Position numbers and translations under genes: made by a program. From contig NZ_CP047050.1 of NCBI RefSeq assembly GCF_009799805.1, positions 62,001-126,000 on the forward strand: DNA of 64,000 bases. Direction: 5' to 3'. This DNA comes from Myroides phaeus. Its GTDB lineage: Bacteria > Bacteroidota > Bacteroidia > Flavobacteriales > Flavobacteriaceae. This document shows, one piece after another, positions 36,129-44,685 of this stretch; positions within the stretch are counted from its first letter, which is position 1; each line of letters begins with the position of its first letter. The notes below the pieces were generated by a model. The model made no database searches, had not been told where the DNA came from, and saw nothing but the letters and a program-made list of their open reading frames with translations.

Positions 36129-36246
36129 TTTAAAAGCAACGATTTAGCTACGCAATATTCACACTATTGGGTAAGCATTACTATGCTTAAATTTTTCAAA
36201 TTAATCAAGGCTATCAAGCTTTTACAGCCTTTTCAAAATCTTCCTG

Positions 36247-37635
36247 ATGATGAAAAAACACCTTTTTACAACCGCTGTTGTAGGAGTGATTACTCTTACT
36301 GCTCAATGGGGGTACGCCCAAAATACGCCTCAATTTTCACTAATTGATTTGTGGGAAAAAACTGAACAAAACTATGTGGGACTACAAGCTAAAAATGCCT
36401 CTGTAGATGCTGCACAACATCATTATAAATCTTCTAAAACGGAAGCGTTACCACAACTTCGCATTCAAGCACAAAACTCTTATGGTTCGTTTGAAGGTAG
36501 CAATGGTGCTTTCTTTCCGCAACCTGGTTTTTTTAACGTAAGTGGTAATCCTGATGCGTTTGACGGAGCAGATAATACAATGAACACTTTCGGCTCTGCT
36601 GTTGTGGAATGGGAAGTATTTGCTTTTGGCAAACAAAAACAAGCTACTAAAGCAACGAAGGCTTCTTTAAATAAGTCTATTGCTGATAAAGAGGCTTATG
36701 CTATTCAACTCAAAAAGGAACTGACAACTCGCTATATCCGTACTTTATACAATGAGGCTAACTTAGATTGGACACAGAAAAACACCAATCGCCTCAATGA
36801 AGTACAACGTATTACTGCCAGTTTAACTGCAGCAGGAATGAAACCACAAGCTGATAGTTTACTGGCACATTCTTCTTATTTACAAGCGTTGAGTCAGCAA
36901 GACTTATGGCAAGGAAATAAGGAAAGTTCGCTTATACACTTAGCTGAACTAACGGGGGAAGAAAGCGGAATGAATACAATTGAAACCGAGCGTTTTCTAA
37001 CATTTTCTACAATTGAAAATCAACCTGCTACAGCAATTGAAAACAATCACCCTTTCTTACAATCACTTGAACACCAATCGGAATCACTGATGCATTCAAG
37101 TAAATCTATCGCTCGCAGTGGATTACCATCCTTCAAAGTTTTAGGAGGATATGCTGTTAGAGGGTCTGGAATAGACAAGTCTGGTTATGTATCTGATCGT
37201 TGGAAAGATGGTTTCTCAAATAGCGTAGATAACTATCTGGTTGGTGTTGGACTAACGTGGAACTTTACAACTCTTTTTACGAATAAGCACAAGCAAGAAA
37301 ACTTTGCTAAAATGGCTAAGAGTGTTGATTTTCAAAAGGAACAATACAGCCAACAAATGCAAGCGCAATTGGCGTCGAGCATCGCTAAAATCAATGAGCA
37401 ACAAAAGCAATTGCAAAAGACAAAACAGGCTATTGAGCAAGCACATCAGGCTTACACAATGTATTTAGCACGTTATAAAAGTGGTTTAATTGCTTTGAGT
37501 GAATTATTGCAGATTCAATCGCTATTGCAACAAGCTGAGAAAACGCATATAGAAGCATCTCAACAGTATTGGTTACAATTAGTAGCACAAGCAACATTGA
37601 CCACTGATTTCCAATTTCTTTTCAACAATCTTTAA
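36247..37635 (+). CDS. TolC-family outer-membrane efflux protein
   Basis: A 462-residue outer-membrane channel protein. Signal peptide (about 1-24, GYAQ), then the two related halves of the TolC fold: long amphipathic helices alternate with beta segments (YKSSKTEALPQLRIQAQN and FKVLGGYAVRGSG for strands; coiled coil about 375-430 with KINEQQKQLQKTKQAIEQ). Two adjacent ATGs (36247, 36250) are possible and the choice makes little difference. It lies 11 nt before the RND permease gene and supplies the outer-membrane exit of a tripartite pump. Confidence 0.88.
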   Translation: MMKKHLFTTAVVGVITLTAQWGYAQNTPQFSLIDLWEKTEQNYVGLQAKNASVDAAQHHYKSSKTEALPQLRIQAQNSYGSFEGSNGAFFPQPGFFNVSGNPDAFDGADNTMNTFGSAVVEWEVFAFGKQKQATKATKASLNKSIADKEAYAIQLKKELTTRYIRTLYNEANLDWTQKNTNRLNEVQRITASLTAAGMKPQADSLLAHSSYLQALSQQDLWQGNKESSLIHLAELTGEESGMNTIETERFLTFSTIENQPATAIENNHPFLQSLEHQSESLMHSSKSIARSGLPSFKVLGGYAVRGSGIDKSGYVSDRWKDGFSNSVDNYLVGVGLTWNFTTLFTNKHKQENFAKMAKSVDFQKEQYSQQMQAQLASSIAKINEQQKQLQKTKQAIEQAHQAYTMYLARYKSGLIALSELLQIQSLLQQAEKTHIEASQQYWLQLVAQATLTTDFQFLFNNL

Positions 37636-37646
37636 TTCAACTTACT

Positions 37647-40600
37647 ATGAATCTTATTCGATTTGCATTGAGGAAACCGATTGCGATTATGATTATCGTA
37701 TTAGCAATGGGCTTTTTATCAGTTAATGCAATTAAAAAAATAAACGTAGATATATTCCCTGAAATAGAATTGCCTTCTATTTACATTGCTATGCCGTATG
37801 GTGGACTATCTCCAGCTTATATGGATGGTTTTATGGCTAATGAGTTCCAAAAGGTATTACTTTTCGTAGGGGGAGTTCAAAATATTGACTTTAAAAGTGT
37901 ACAAGGATTAACGTTGATGAAACTTTCGTTTTATCCTGGTACAGATATGGCACAAGCAGCGGGAGAAGTTTCTACCCAAGTATCGCGTGCAATGGGATTC
38001 TTACCTCCTGGTGCGGTACCTCCTATGGTGGTGCGTTTTGACGGTAGTTCACTGCCTGTGGGACAATTAGTTTTTGAGAGTTCTCAGCGTTCTATCACAG
38101 AACTACAAACAATGGTACAAACGCGCATTAGACCAATGTTTGTGCAAATTCCTGGGGTTACAGCTCCTGCTCCTTTTGGTGGAAACGTGCGTTCGATTGT
38201 AATTAGCTTAGACCAACAAGCAATGCAAGCAAATGGCTTAAACCCAGAAGAAGTAACACTTGCTATTACACAGAATAGCCACCCTTCTCCTGCTGGTAAT
38301 ATCCGCATTGGAGAAGAAAACTTAATGGCGCCGATTAACTCAATTGCCAAAAATCAAGAGACTTTCTTAAACACACCAATTAAGAATAAAGACGGTAGAA
38401 CAATCTATATCAAGGATGTTGCTAATGTACAAGATGCGGCTGACCAAACAACGGGGTATGCTTTAATTAACGGCTCTCGTTCTGTTTACTTGCCTATTAT
38501 CAAAAAGGCAGATGCCTCTACAATTGACGTGGTAAACAACTTGAAAGAGTCGCTGCCAATGCTTAAAAACACCCTTCCAGAAGACGTGAGTATTCGCTAT
38601 GAATTTGACCAATCGAAATACATTGAGCGTTCGTTGACAAACTTAATTCACGAAGGTATTTTAGGTGCTTTGTTTACAGGACTGATGATTTTCCTTTTCT
38701 TAGGAGATCCCCGTGGAGCGTTAATCGTAATTCTAACCATTCCTGTTGCTATTTTGTCGGCGGTTGCTACCCTATACTTCTTTGGTCAGACCATTAACAT
38801 TATGACTTTAAGTGGTCTTGCCTTGTCAATTGGTATCCTCGTCGATGAAGCCACCGTAACCATTGAGAATATTCACCAACATATGGAAATGGGCAAGCGA
38901 AAGCCTAAGGCTATTTTAGATGCGTTGTTAGAAATATCTATTCCTAAATTACTGATTTTACTGTGTATTCTTGCTGTATTAACGCCAGCATTTATTATGG
39001 CGGGAATCCCAAGAGATATGTTTATGCCTCTATCTATGGCAGTAGCTTTTGCAATGATATTCTCTTTCTTAGCTTCTCAAACTTTTGTGCCTATTTTGGC
39101 AAACTGGTTAATGAAAAACAAGTTGAAGAAAGTTTACAAATCTAAGACTAAAAGACAACGCAAATTTTTTGAGAAGTTCAGACTGCGTTATTCGCAAGTG
39201 GTGCGTGTTTCACATAAACGTTCAAGAGTATTATTTATAGGGTATGTTGCGATTGCTATTGGTGCTATAGCTCTGTTATTGCCTGTAATTGGAATGGATA
39301 TTATGCCAACGTCTAACAGTGGAGATTTCCAAATTAGAATTGAAGCACCACAAGGAAGTCGCTTAGAAAAAACAGAGGGGATTGTCAAGGATATCATTGG
39401 TGACATCAAGTCTATTCTACCTGAAAATGGGTTGTCTATTACCTCAGCTTATGTGGGTATGCAACCGTCAGGTACGCCAATTAACCCTATTTTCTTGTTT
39501 ACAAATGCCTCTCACGAAGCCGTATTACAAGTAGCTGTTGACCAAAGCATATACACTGGTTCTATGGTTGAACTAAAAGAAAAGATTCGCCTTTTAGTAG
39601 CAGAAAACAGACCTGATGTACAAATCAACTTTGAACCGATGGAGTTGGTTGAAAAGATTATGGGACAAGGTGCTATGACGCCAATTGAAGTAAAAGTAGG
39701 TTCTCGCCAAATAAAAGTGGCAGAGGGACACGCTAAGAAAATTGAAGCTGAGTTAAAACAAATTCCTTATTTAAGAGATATACGCATAGCAGAACCGCTT
39801 GCTTATCCTTCTTTACAAATTGAAGTGGACAGAGATTTATTAGGACAATTTGGTTTGACGATGAGAGACGTTACTAAAAGTTTAGCTACAGCAACTTCAT
39901 CTACGCGTTTTACTGACAAAAACTTATGGGTTGACCCTAATTCGGGATTAGTATTCCAGGTGCAAGTTCAGATTCCGGAAGGAGATATGAATAGCGAACA
40001 AACACTACGTGCTATGCCTTTGAAAAAAGGAAGCCTACGCCCTACTTTAGACGATGTGGCAACAATTACTCGCGTTCCTGAAGCGGCACAAGTAAACCGT
40101 AAAGGTCCAAACCGCTATGTTACCATTATTGCTAATATTCATCAAAAAGACTTAGGATCGGCTTCTAAAGCAGTTAAAAAAGCCATTGCTAATGTGGGAG
40201 AAGCACCGAGAGGTACAATGGTATGGACAGAAGGTACACTTAATTTATTAGACGAAACCTTAGGTAACTTATTAATCGGTTTAGGAGTAGCGGTAATTAC
40301 AATTTACTTGATGTTATCTGCCTTCTATCAATCGTTCCGCCTACCGTTAGTTATTTTATCAGTATTACCAGCTGTAATCACAGGTAGCTTAATTGTTCTA
40401 TTCCTAAGTGGTAGTACGCTAAACTTACAGTCGTATATGGGAATCATTATGTCGATTGGAGTTTCTGTTTCCAATGCTGTTCTCTTGATTAACCAAGCAG
40501 AACACTACCGAAAAGAAGTACGCCTACGCCCTGTTAATGCAGCAAGATTAGCGGCTTCATCTCGTTTGCGCCCGATTTTAATGACAGCAGCGGCGATGAT

Positions 40601-40820
40601 TGCAGGTATGTTACCAATGTCGTTAGGACTTGGAGATGGTGGAGAACAAGTAGCTCCATTAGGACAAGCGGTAATCGGAGGATTAATTGCTTCAACAATC
40701 ACAATTCTGTTGTTGCTACCTCATTTCTTTACCTCTATGATGGCGAAGTCAAGCATCGTTGGTCCTTCATTAGACCCTGATGATAAAGACAGTAAATATT
40801 ACGAAGTAGAAACTAATTAA
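37647..40820 (+). CDS. RND efflux pump inner-membrane permease (AcrB/HAE1 family)
   Basis: A 1057-residue resistance-nodulation-division transporter of full family length. It has twelve expected membrane helices with two large periplasmic loops (about 35-335 and 560-870). The start FALRKPIAIMIIVLAM, the NVDIFPEIELP motif and the TM4 motif LALSIGILVDEATVTIENI (Asp400, the proton-relay residue) are as in the family. The second half has LMLSAFYQSFRLPLVI and the SMGVSVSN-type helix (MSIGVSVSNAVLLINQA). It is likely a drug or lipophile exporter rather than a heavy-metal type, but substrate cannot be read from sequence. Flanked by tolC (11 nt) and adaptor (2 nt) genes in one operon. Confidence 0.93.
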   Translation: MNLIRFALRKPIAIMIIVLAMGFLSVNAIKKINVDIFPEIELPSIYIAMPYGGLSPAYMDGFMANEFQKVLLFVGGVQNIDFKSVQGLTLMKLSFYPGTDMAQAAGEVSTQVSRAMGFLPPGAVPPMVVRFDGSSLPVGQLVFESSQRSITELQTMVQTRIRPMFVQIPGVTAPAPFGGNVRSIVISLDQQAMQANGLNPEEVTLAITQNSHPSPAGNIRIGEENLMAPINSIAKNQETFLNTPIKNKDGRTIYIKDVANVQDAADQTTGYALINGSRSVYLPIIKKADASTIDVVNNLKESLPMLKNTLPEDVSIRYEFDQSKYIERSLTNLIHEGILGALFTGLMIFLFLGDPRGALIVILTIPVAILSAVATLYFFGQTINIMTLSGLALSIGILVDEATVTIENIHQHMEMGKRKPKAILDALLEISIPKLLILLCILAVLTPAFIMAGIPRDMFMPLSMAVAFAMIFSFLASQTFVPILANWLMKNKLKKVYKSKTKRQRKFFEKFRLRYSQVVRVSHKRSRVLFIGYVAIAIGAIALLLPVIGMDIMPTSNSGDFQIRIEAPQGSRLEKTEGIVKDIIGDIKSILPENGLSITSAYVGMQPSGTPINPIFLFTNASHEAVLQVAVDQSIYTGSMVELKEKIRLLVAENRPDVQINFEPMELVEKIMGQGAMTPIEVKVGSRQIKVAEGHAKKIEAELKQIPYLRDIRIAEPLAYPSLQIEVDRDLLGQFGLTMRDVTKSLATATSSTRFTDKNLWVDPNSGLVFQVQVQIPEGDMNSEQTLRAMPLKKGSLRPTLDDVATITRVPEAAQVNRKGPNRYVTIIANIHQKDLGSASKAVKKAIANVGEAPRGTMVWTEGTLNLLDETLGNLLIGLGVAVITIYLMLSAFYQSFRLPLVILSVLPAVITGSLIVLFLSGSTLNLQSYMGIIMSIGVSVSNAVLLINQAEHYRKEVRLRPVNAARLAASSRLRPILMTAAAMIAGMLPMSLGLGDGGEQVAPLGQAVIGGLIASTITILLLLPHFFTSMMAKSSIVGPSLDPDDKDSKYYEVETN

Positions 40821-40822
40821 CA

Positions 40823-41944
40823 ATGACTCAAAAATTTCAATATAGTATGAAAACTTTTTTATTTTCATTCCCTGTGAAAGCAGTGCTTGCATTCTCAGTT
40901 TTACTAACAGCTTGCTCGTCTAAAGAAGAACAGCAAACTACAACACCAACAACAGAAACGGCTAAAGTAACCATTACTACTTCGCCTATTCAACATATTA
41001 ATCTTTCTTATACAGTTTCAGTTCCCGGTGAAATGAAACCGTATGAACAAGTAGCCTTGTATTCAAAGGTTTCTGGTTTTATAAAAACGCTTTACGTTGA
41101 CCGGGGAGATCAAGTAAAAAAAGGGCAATTATTGGCGTTATTAGAAGCTCCTGAAGTAAATCAACGCCATTTATCAGACAAGTCGGCCGAACAAAAAGTA
41201 CACACAGATTATCTTCTTGCGAAACAAGTATATGAGCGTTTAGTTGATGCTTCTAAAACCAGTGGTGCTGTTGCCTTAATCGAATTAGAACGCGCACAAA
41301 GTAATATGAATAGTGCTAAAGCAGCTTATGAATCTGCTAAAGCAAGTACTGCTCAAGCGTATCAACAACAAGATTATTTACGCATTACAGCTCCGTTTGA
41401 CGGAATTATTACGGATAGATATTTGTCTACAGGGTCTTTAGTTGGAAACAACGGAGCTCAACCTGTATTTGCAATGGCACAGAATGGAAAGTTGCGCTTA
41501 ACGGTTTCTATTCCAGAAAAACACGCAGCGGCTGTTCCTGATGAAATGACAGCTACTTTTACGGTAAGTGGCGCACCAGGTCAAAAGTTTGACACACAAT
41601 TATCGCGTACTTCAGGCTTGTTAAACAACCAAGACCGTTCATTGACTTTAGAGTTTGATATTGACAATAAAGACAAGAATTTTAAAGGAGGAGATTACGC
41701 TCAAGTACAGTTAAACTTACAACGCCATAATCCTACTTATTGGGTAAACACTAAAAGCATTTTGCGTTCACAAGCAGGTACTTTTGTTCTAACCTTAGAC
41801 AAAGAGCAAAACTTAAAGAGAATACCTGTGAAAATGGGTGCTCAATTAGATACAATAACAGAAGTATTTGGGCAGTTAGCCCTTGACGATTTAATCATCA
41901 ATAAACCTTCTGAAGAAATGAAAGAAGGTAAAGTAGCTATGTAA
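40823..41944 (+). CDS. RND efflux periplasmic adaptor (membrane fusion protein), lipoprotein
   Basis: A 373-residue HlyD/AcrA-like adaptor. A hydrophobic signal ends in the lipobox LLTAC, giving a lipid anchor. The barrel-sandwich (lipoyl-like) half motifs are YSKVSGFIKTLYVDRGDQVKKGQLLALLEAPE and, after the alpha-hairpin (about 115-175), LRITAPFDGIITDRYLSTGSLV (shown shortened: ITAPFDGIITDRYLSTG). A beta-barrel and C-terminal domain follow. The start may be ATG 40823 (2 nt after the permease stop) or ATG 40847, which would give a more usual signal-peptide length. It connects the permease to the TolC-like channel. Confidence 0.9.
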   Translation: MTQKFQYSMKTFLFSFPVKAVLAFSVLLTACSSKEEQQTTTPTTETAKVTITTSPIQHINLSYTVSVPGEMKPYEQVALYSKVSGFIKTLYVDRGDQVKKGQLLALLEAPEVNQRHLSDKSAEQKVHTDYLLAKQVYERLVDASKTSGAVALIELERAQSNMNSAKAAYESAKASTAQAYQQQDYLRITAPFDGIITDRYLSTGSLVGNNGAQPVFAMAQNGKLRLTVSIPEKHAAAVPDEMTATFTVSGAPGQKFDTQLSRTSGLLNNQDRSLTLEFDIDNKDKNFKGGDYAQVQLNLQRHNPTYWVNTKSILRSQAGTFVLTLDKEQNLKRIPVKMGAQLDTITEVFGQLALDDLIINKPSEEMKEGKVAM

Positions 41945-41962
41945 AATATAAAACAGCAAAAT

Positions 41963-42499
41963 ATGAAACCTATTTTTAAATCAGTAAAAAAAGCAATTGC
42001 TTTCGGAGCAATTGCCTTAATGAGTACACACTCATTTACTTCTTACGCAGCAACAGTAGCAGAGGGCAATCCACCAACGATTAACAGTTCTAAAGTAGAT
42101 GCTGTTTTCTTAGATGGTGATGGTAAAAAAGTATCTTTAAGTTCATTACAAGGAAAAGTTGTCTTTGTAAACTTTTGGGCAACGTGGTGTCCTCCTTGTA
42201 TCAAGGAAATGCCATCCATTCAAGCCCTAAAAGACAAGTTTGCTAAAAAAGACGTTGTCTTTATGATGGTAGATGTGGATTCACAATACGCTAAATCAAA
42301 AGCCTTTATGGATAAGAAAAGGTACACATTACCAGTATACATTCCTGGAGGTAATATCTCAGAACACTATTTAGGAACTTCAGTTCCAACAACTATAATT
42401 TTTGACAAGAAGGGGAATTTAGTACAACGCATCGTAGGAGGTGTTGATTACGATTCGCCAGAAGTTGAGAAGTTCATGAATCAAGTGTTAGCTTTATAA
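41963..42499 (+). CDS. TlpA-like thioredoxin-fold protein, exported
   Basis: A 178-residue periplasmic thiol-disulfide protein. Signal peptide (about 1-30, SYAA) and a thioredoxin fold (about 48-178) with the redox motif WCPPC (Cys76 and Cys79) in FWATWCPPCIKEMPS. The cis-proline is in TSVPTTIIFDKKG, and the strand order is TlpA/ResA-like. Such proteins reduce cysteines in cytochrome maturation or other envelope proteins. It is the last gene in the RND operon, 18 nt after the adaptor and just before a strong terminator, an unusual partner for an efflux pump. Target unknown. Confidence 0.88.
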   Translation: MKPIFKSVKKAIAFGAIALMSTHSFTSYAATVAEGNPPTINSSKVDAVFLDGDGKKVSLSSLQGKVVFVNFWATWCPPCIKEMPSIQALKDKFAKKDVVFMMVDVDSQYAKSKAFMDKKRYTLPVYIPGGNISEHYLGTSVPTTIIFDKKGNLVQRIVGGVDYDSPEVEKFMNQVLAL

Positions 42500-42513
42500 A
42501 ACGTTCCTAAAAC

Positions 42514-42545
42514 AAAAAAGACGAGCAATGTGCTCGTCTTTTTTT
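42514..42545. terminator. Bidirectional terminator after the RND operon
   Basis: Stem AAAAAGACGAGCA/TGCTCGTCTTTTT (13-14 bp) with a 3-nt loop and T run. It lies between the convergent thioredoxin and acyltransferase genes, and reaches the latter's stop codon. Confidence 0.85.
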
Positions 42546-43350
42546 ATTCATATCTACGAAGTTTATTCAACTCCTGTTCTTGTTCTAAAAACTCTTGAGG
42601 GATAACCTTTAAGAAAGAAGGATGTTGCTCAATAGCCATTTCAACTTTCTCTACGATCATATCAATTGTATCGTTTTCATAATCTATTTCCAAAGGTTCT
42701 TTAATCACCATTGACTGTAGAATACCTTTTTTCTTCAGGTACAATCCTTTTTTATCAAACGATCTTCTGAAACCGTCAATTACAATTGGTACAACCACTG
42801 GCTTGTAATTCTTGATAATATGAGCTGTTCCCTTTCTAATTGGTTTAAACGACTTAGTAGTACCTTGTGGAAAAGTAATAACCCAACCATCTTCTAAAGC
42901 TGTATGGATATTCTCTACCTGATCCTTATTAACCTTTTTCTTTTCTGTTAATTCCACACCTTTACTTCTCCAAGTTCTATCTACTGTGATAGCTCCTACA
43001 TACGACAATATTCGAGGTAAGATACCCGACTTCATTGTTTCTGCCGCAGCTACATAGTACACATTTAACTTAGGATGCCAGATGTACATAATGTTTTTAA
43101 TTGAATCGTCACGACCTTTTAAACTTGCATTAAACACGTGAAACATTGCCACTACGTCTGCAAAATATGTTTGGTGATTAGATATAAACAAAACATTTCT
43201 ATCTGGTAAATTACGCAGTACTTCAGATCCTTCTATCTTTAAATCATTGAAACCTCTGAAGCGTTGATGCGTTGCAAAACCAAATACTCTAATAATCCAT
43301 TTCTTTAAGAACAATATATGTCCAAATGGATTTCTTTTAAACAATCCCAT
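42544..43350 (-). CDS. 1-acyl-glycerol-3-phosphate acyltransferase-like protein (PlsC family)
   Basis: A 268-residue PlsC/lysophospholipid acyltransferase-family protein. The catalytic region reads FISNHQTYFADVV: His59 and Asp65, five residues between them, where the family standard is His-x4-Asp. The glycerol-binding block is FPQGTTK at 160-166, with Gln and Thr in place of the usual FPEGTRS. The ATG at 43348-43350 is chosen; a longer frame would start at GTG 43359. A minus-strand -7 box TAAATTTG lies at plus 43376-43383. Expected to act at the inner membrane in phosphatidic-acid or related lipid synthesis. The relaxed motifs suggest a lineage-specific acceptor. Confidence 0.85.
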   Translation of the reverse strand: MGLFKRNPFGHILFLKKWIIRVFGFATHQRFRGFNDLKIEGSEVLRNLPDRNVLFISNHQTYFADVVAMFHVFNASLKGRDDSIKNIMYIWHPKLNVYYVAAAETMKSGILPRILSYVGAITVDRTWRSKGVELTEKKKVNKDQVENIHTALEDGWVITFPQGTTKSFKPIRKGTAHIIKNYKPVVVPIVIDGFRRSFDKKGLYLKKKGILQSMVIKEPLEIDYENDTIDMIVEKVEMAIEQHPSFLKVIPQEFLEQEQELNKLRRYE

Positions 43351-43505
43351 ATTCAACACTCATTAAAGCGAACTGCAAATTTACAACTTTTGGAATAGAC
43401 TAACCTAAAATACTTATAATTAGTACAGAATTACGACTAAAAAAAGAAAATTACAAAAGTAAATAGCTGTAAATGTGTAAAATAACGTTAAAAAAGCAAT
43501 TAAAT

Positions 43506-44144
43506 TTAAATCGACAGCTTAATTGTCTCCTTTAACTCACTTAACATCATAGCAGTAGCTCCCCAAATAGTATAGTCATTATACACAAAAGCAGGTACAT
43601 TGATGTAATCGGCATAACTCGTCTGTAGATATACATTTTGAACAATTGAGTCGTCTAATAGAGTGTTTAAAGGCATCTCTATAATATTTGCAACCTCGTA
43701 GTCGCTTGGAATAATAAGCGGAGTTTCGGTTAATACACCTAAAAAAGGTTGTACTATAAAATTACTTGGAGGAATATAGACTTGTGTAAAAGGTTTAATT
43801 ACCTCAATTTGATTGGCTGTAATCCCTACCTCTTCCATTGTCTCACGCAAAGCCGTAGTTTCTAAATCTACATCTGACTTCTCAAATTTCCCTCCAGGAA
43901 ACCCAACTTGTCCTGAATGTACTCCCTTATAAGTTGCACGTTCAATCAACAATAGTGAAGTTTCTCCTTCTTTAGGATACAAAAGCATCATCACAGCAGA
44001 GGTTCTTGGATGTCTCTCTTTAAATTTCTCTACATCTAAATACGGTCTTCTTTCAGTAGGTACCATAACCTCTTGGGCCTCTATACCAAGAAGCTCAGTG
44101 CTTTTAATTGCTTGTATTTGATGAAAAAAAGTTTCAAAAGTCAT
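43506..44144 (-). CDS. CoA pyrophosphatase-type Nudix hydrolase
   Basis: A 212-residue Nudix hydrolase. The Nudix core is at 84-108: GGKFEKSDVDLETTALRE then TMEEVGI, with REx2EExG metal-binding residues (Arg100, Glu101, Glu104, Glu105). The block directly before it (LLLIERATYKGVHSGQVGFPGG) is the extra motif that marks CoA pyrophosphatases (NudL/UPF0035), which split CoA and derivatives to 4'-phosphopantetheine and 3',5'-ADP. Divergent from the DUF4268 gene, with ~50 bp between starts. Monocistronic. Confidence 0.88.
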   Translation of the reverse strand: MTFETFFHQIQAIKSTELLGIEAQEVMVPTERRPYLDVEKFKERHPRTSAVMMLLYPKEGETSLLLIERATYKGVHSGQVGFPGGKFEKSDVDLETTALRETMEEVGITANQIEVIKPFTQVYIPPSNFIVQPFLGVLTETPLIIPSDYEVANIIEMPLNTLLDDSIVQNVYLQTSYADYINVPAFVYNDYTIWGATAMMLSELKETIKLSI

Positions 44145-44194
44145 ATCTTCGCGCTACAAATTATTTGTATTATAAAATTACAATTTTATTACCT

Positions 44195-44638
44195 ATGTTC
44201 AGTAAAGAAGAAGCACAAAGAATAAAAAGAGAGTTTTGGATAACATTTGCAGATGTTTATCCTCGTAAATGGCTTTTGCACAATACCAAGATTAAAGACT
44301 TTGCATTTAAATTTTATGCTGACAATAAAAAAGCACAAGTGTTATTGGATATAGAACATAAAGATGAAGAGAAAAGAACTATTTATTTTCAAAAAATTGA
44401 GTCTTTAAAAACAATACTTTTAGAAGAGTATTTACCTGAAGCTATCTTCGAAGAAAACTTTTATTTAGAAAATGGAAAGCTTGTAAGTCGTATTTGGATC
44501 GAACAAACAAATGTTTGTATCAATAACAAAGCTACTTGGAATGATATTTATGACTTCTTTAATGAAAAAATGGGACTTTTTGAATTATTTTTCTATGAAT
44601 ATGAAGATTATATTCGTGATTTAGAAATAAACACGTAA
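44195..44638 (+). CDS. DUF4268 domain-containing protein
   Basis: A 147-residue cytoplasmic protein matching the DUF4268 pattern, FWITFADVYPRKWLLHNTKI near the N-terminus and IEQTNVCINNKATWNDIYDFF near the C-terminus. No signal or membrane segment; mixed alpha/beta; function unknown. Start ATG 44195 (MFSKEEAQRIK) is chosen because the open frame continues upstream without a usual start and would overlap the divergent Nudix gene. It is 47 nt before the outer-membrane protein gene and may be co-transcribed with it. Confidence 0.8.
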   Translation: MFSKEEAQRIKREFWITFADVYPRKWLLHNTKIKDFAFKFYADNKKAQVLLDIEHKDEEKRTIYFQKIESLKTILLEEYLPEAIFEENFYLENGKLVSRIWIEQTNVCINNKATWNDIYDFFNEKMGLFELFFYEYEDYIRDLEINT

Positions 44639-44685
44639 GTTTATCGTTATAAGAAAACCTTACTTTTTATACTGTATTAACGGAT

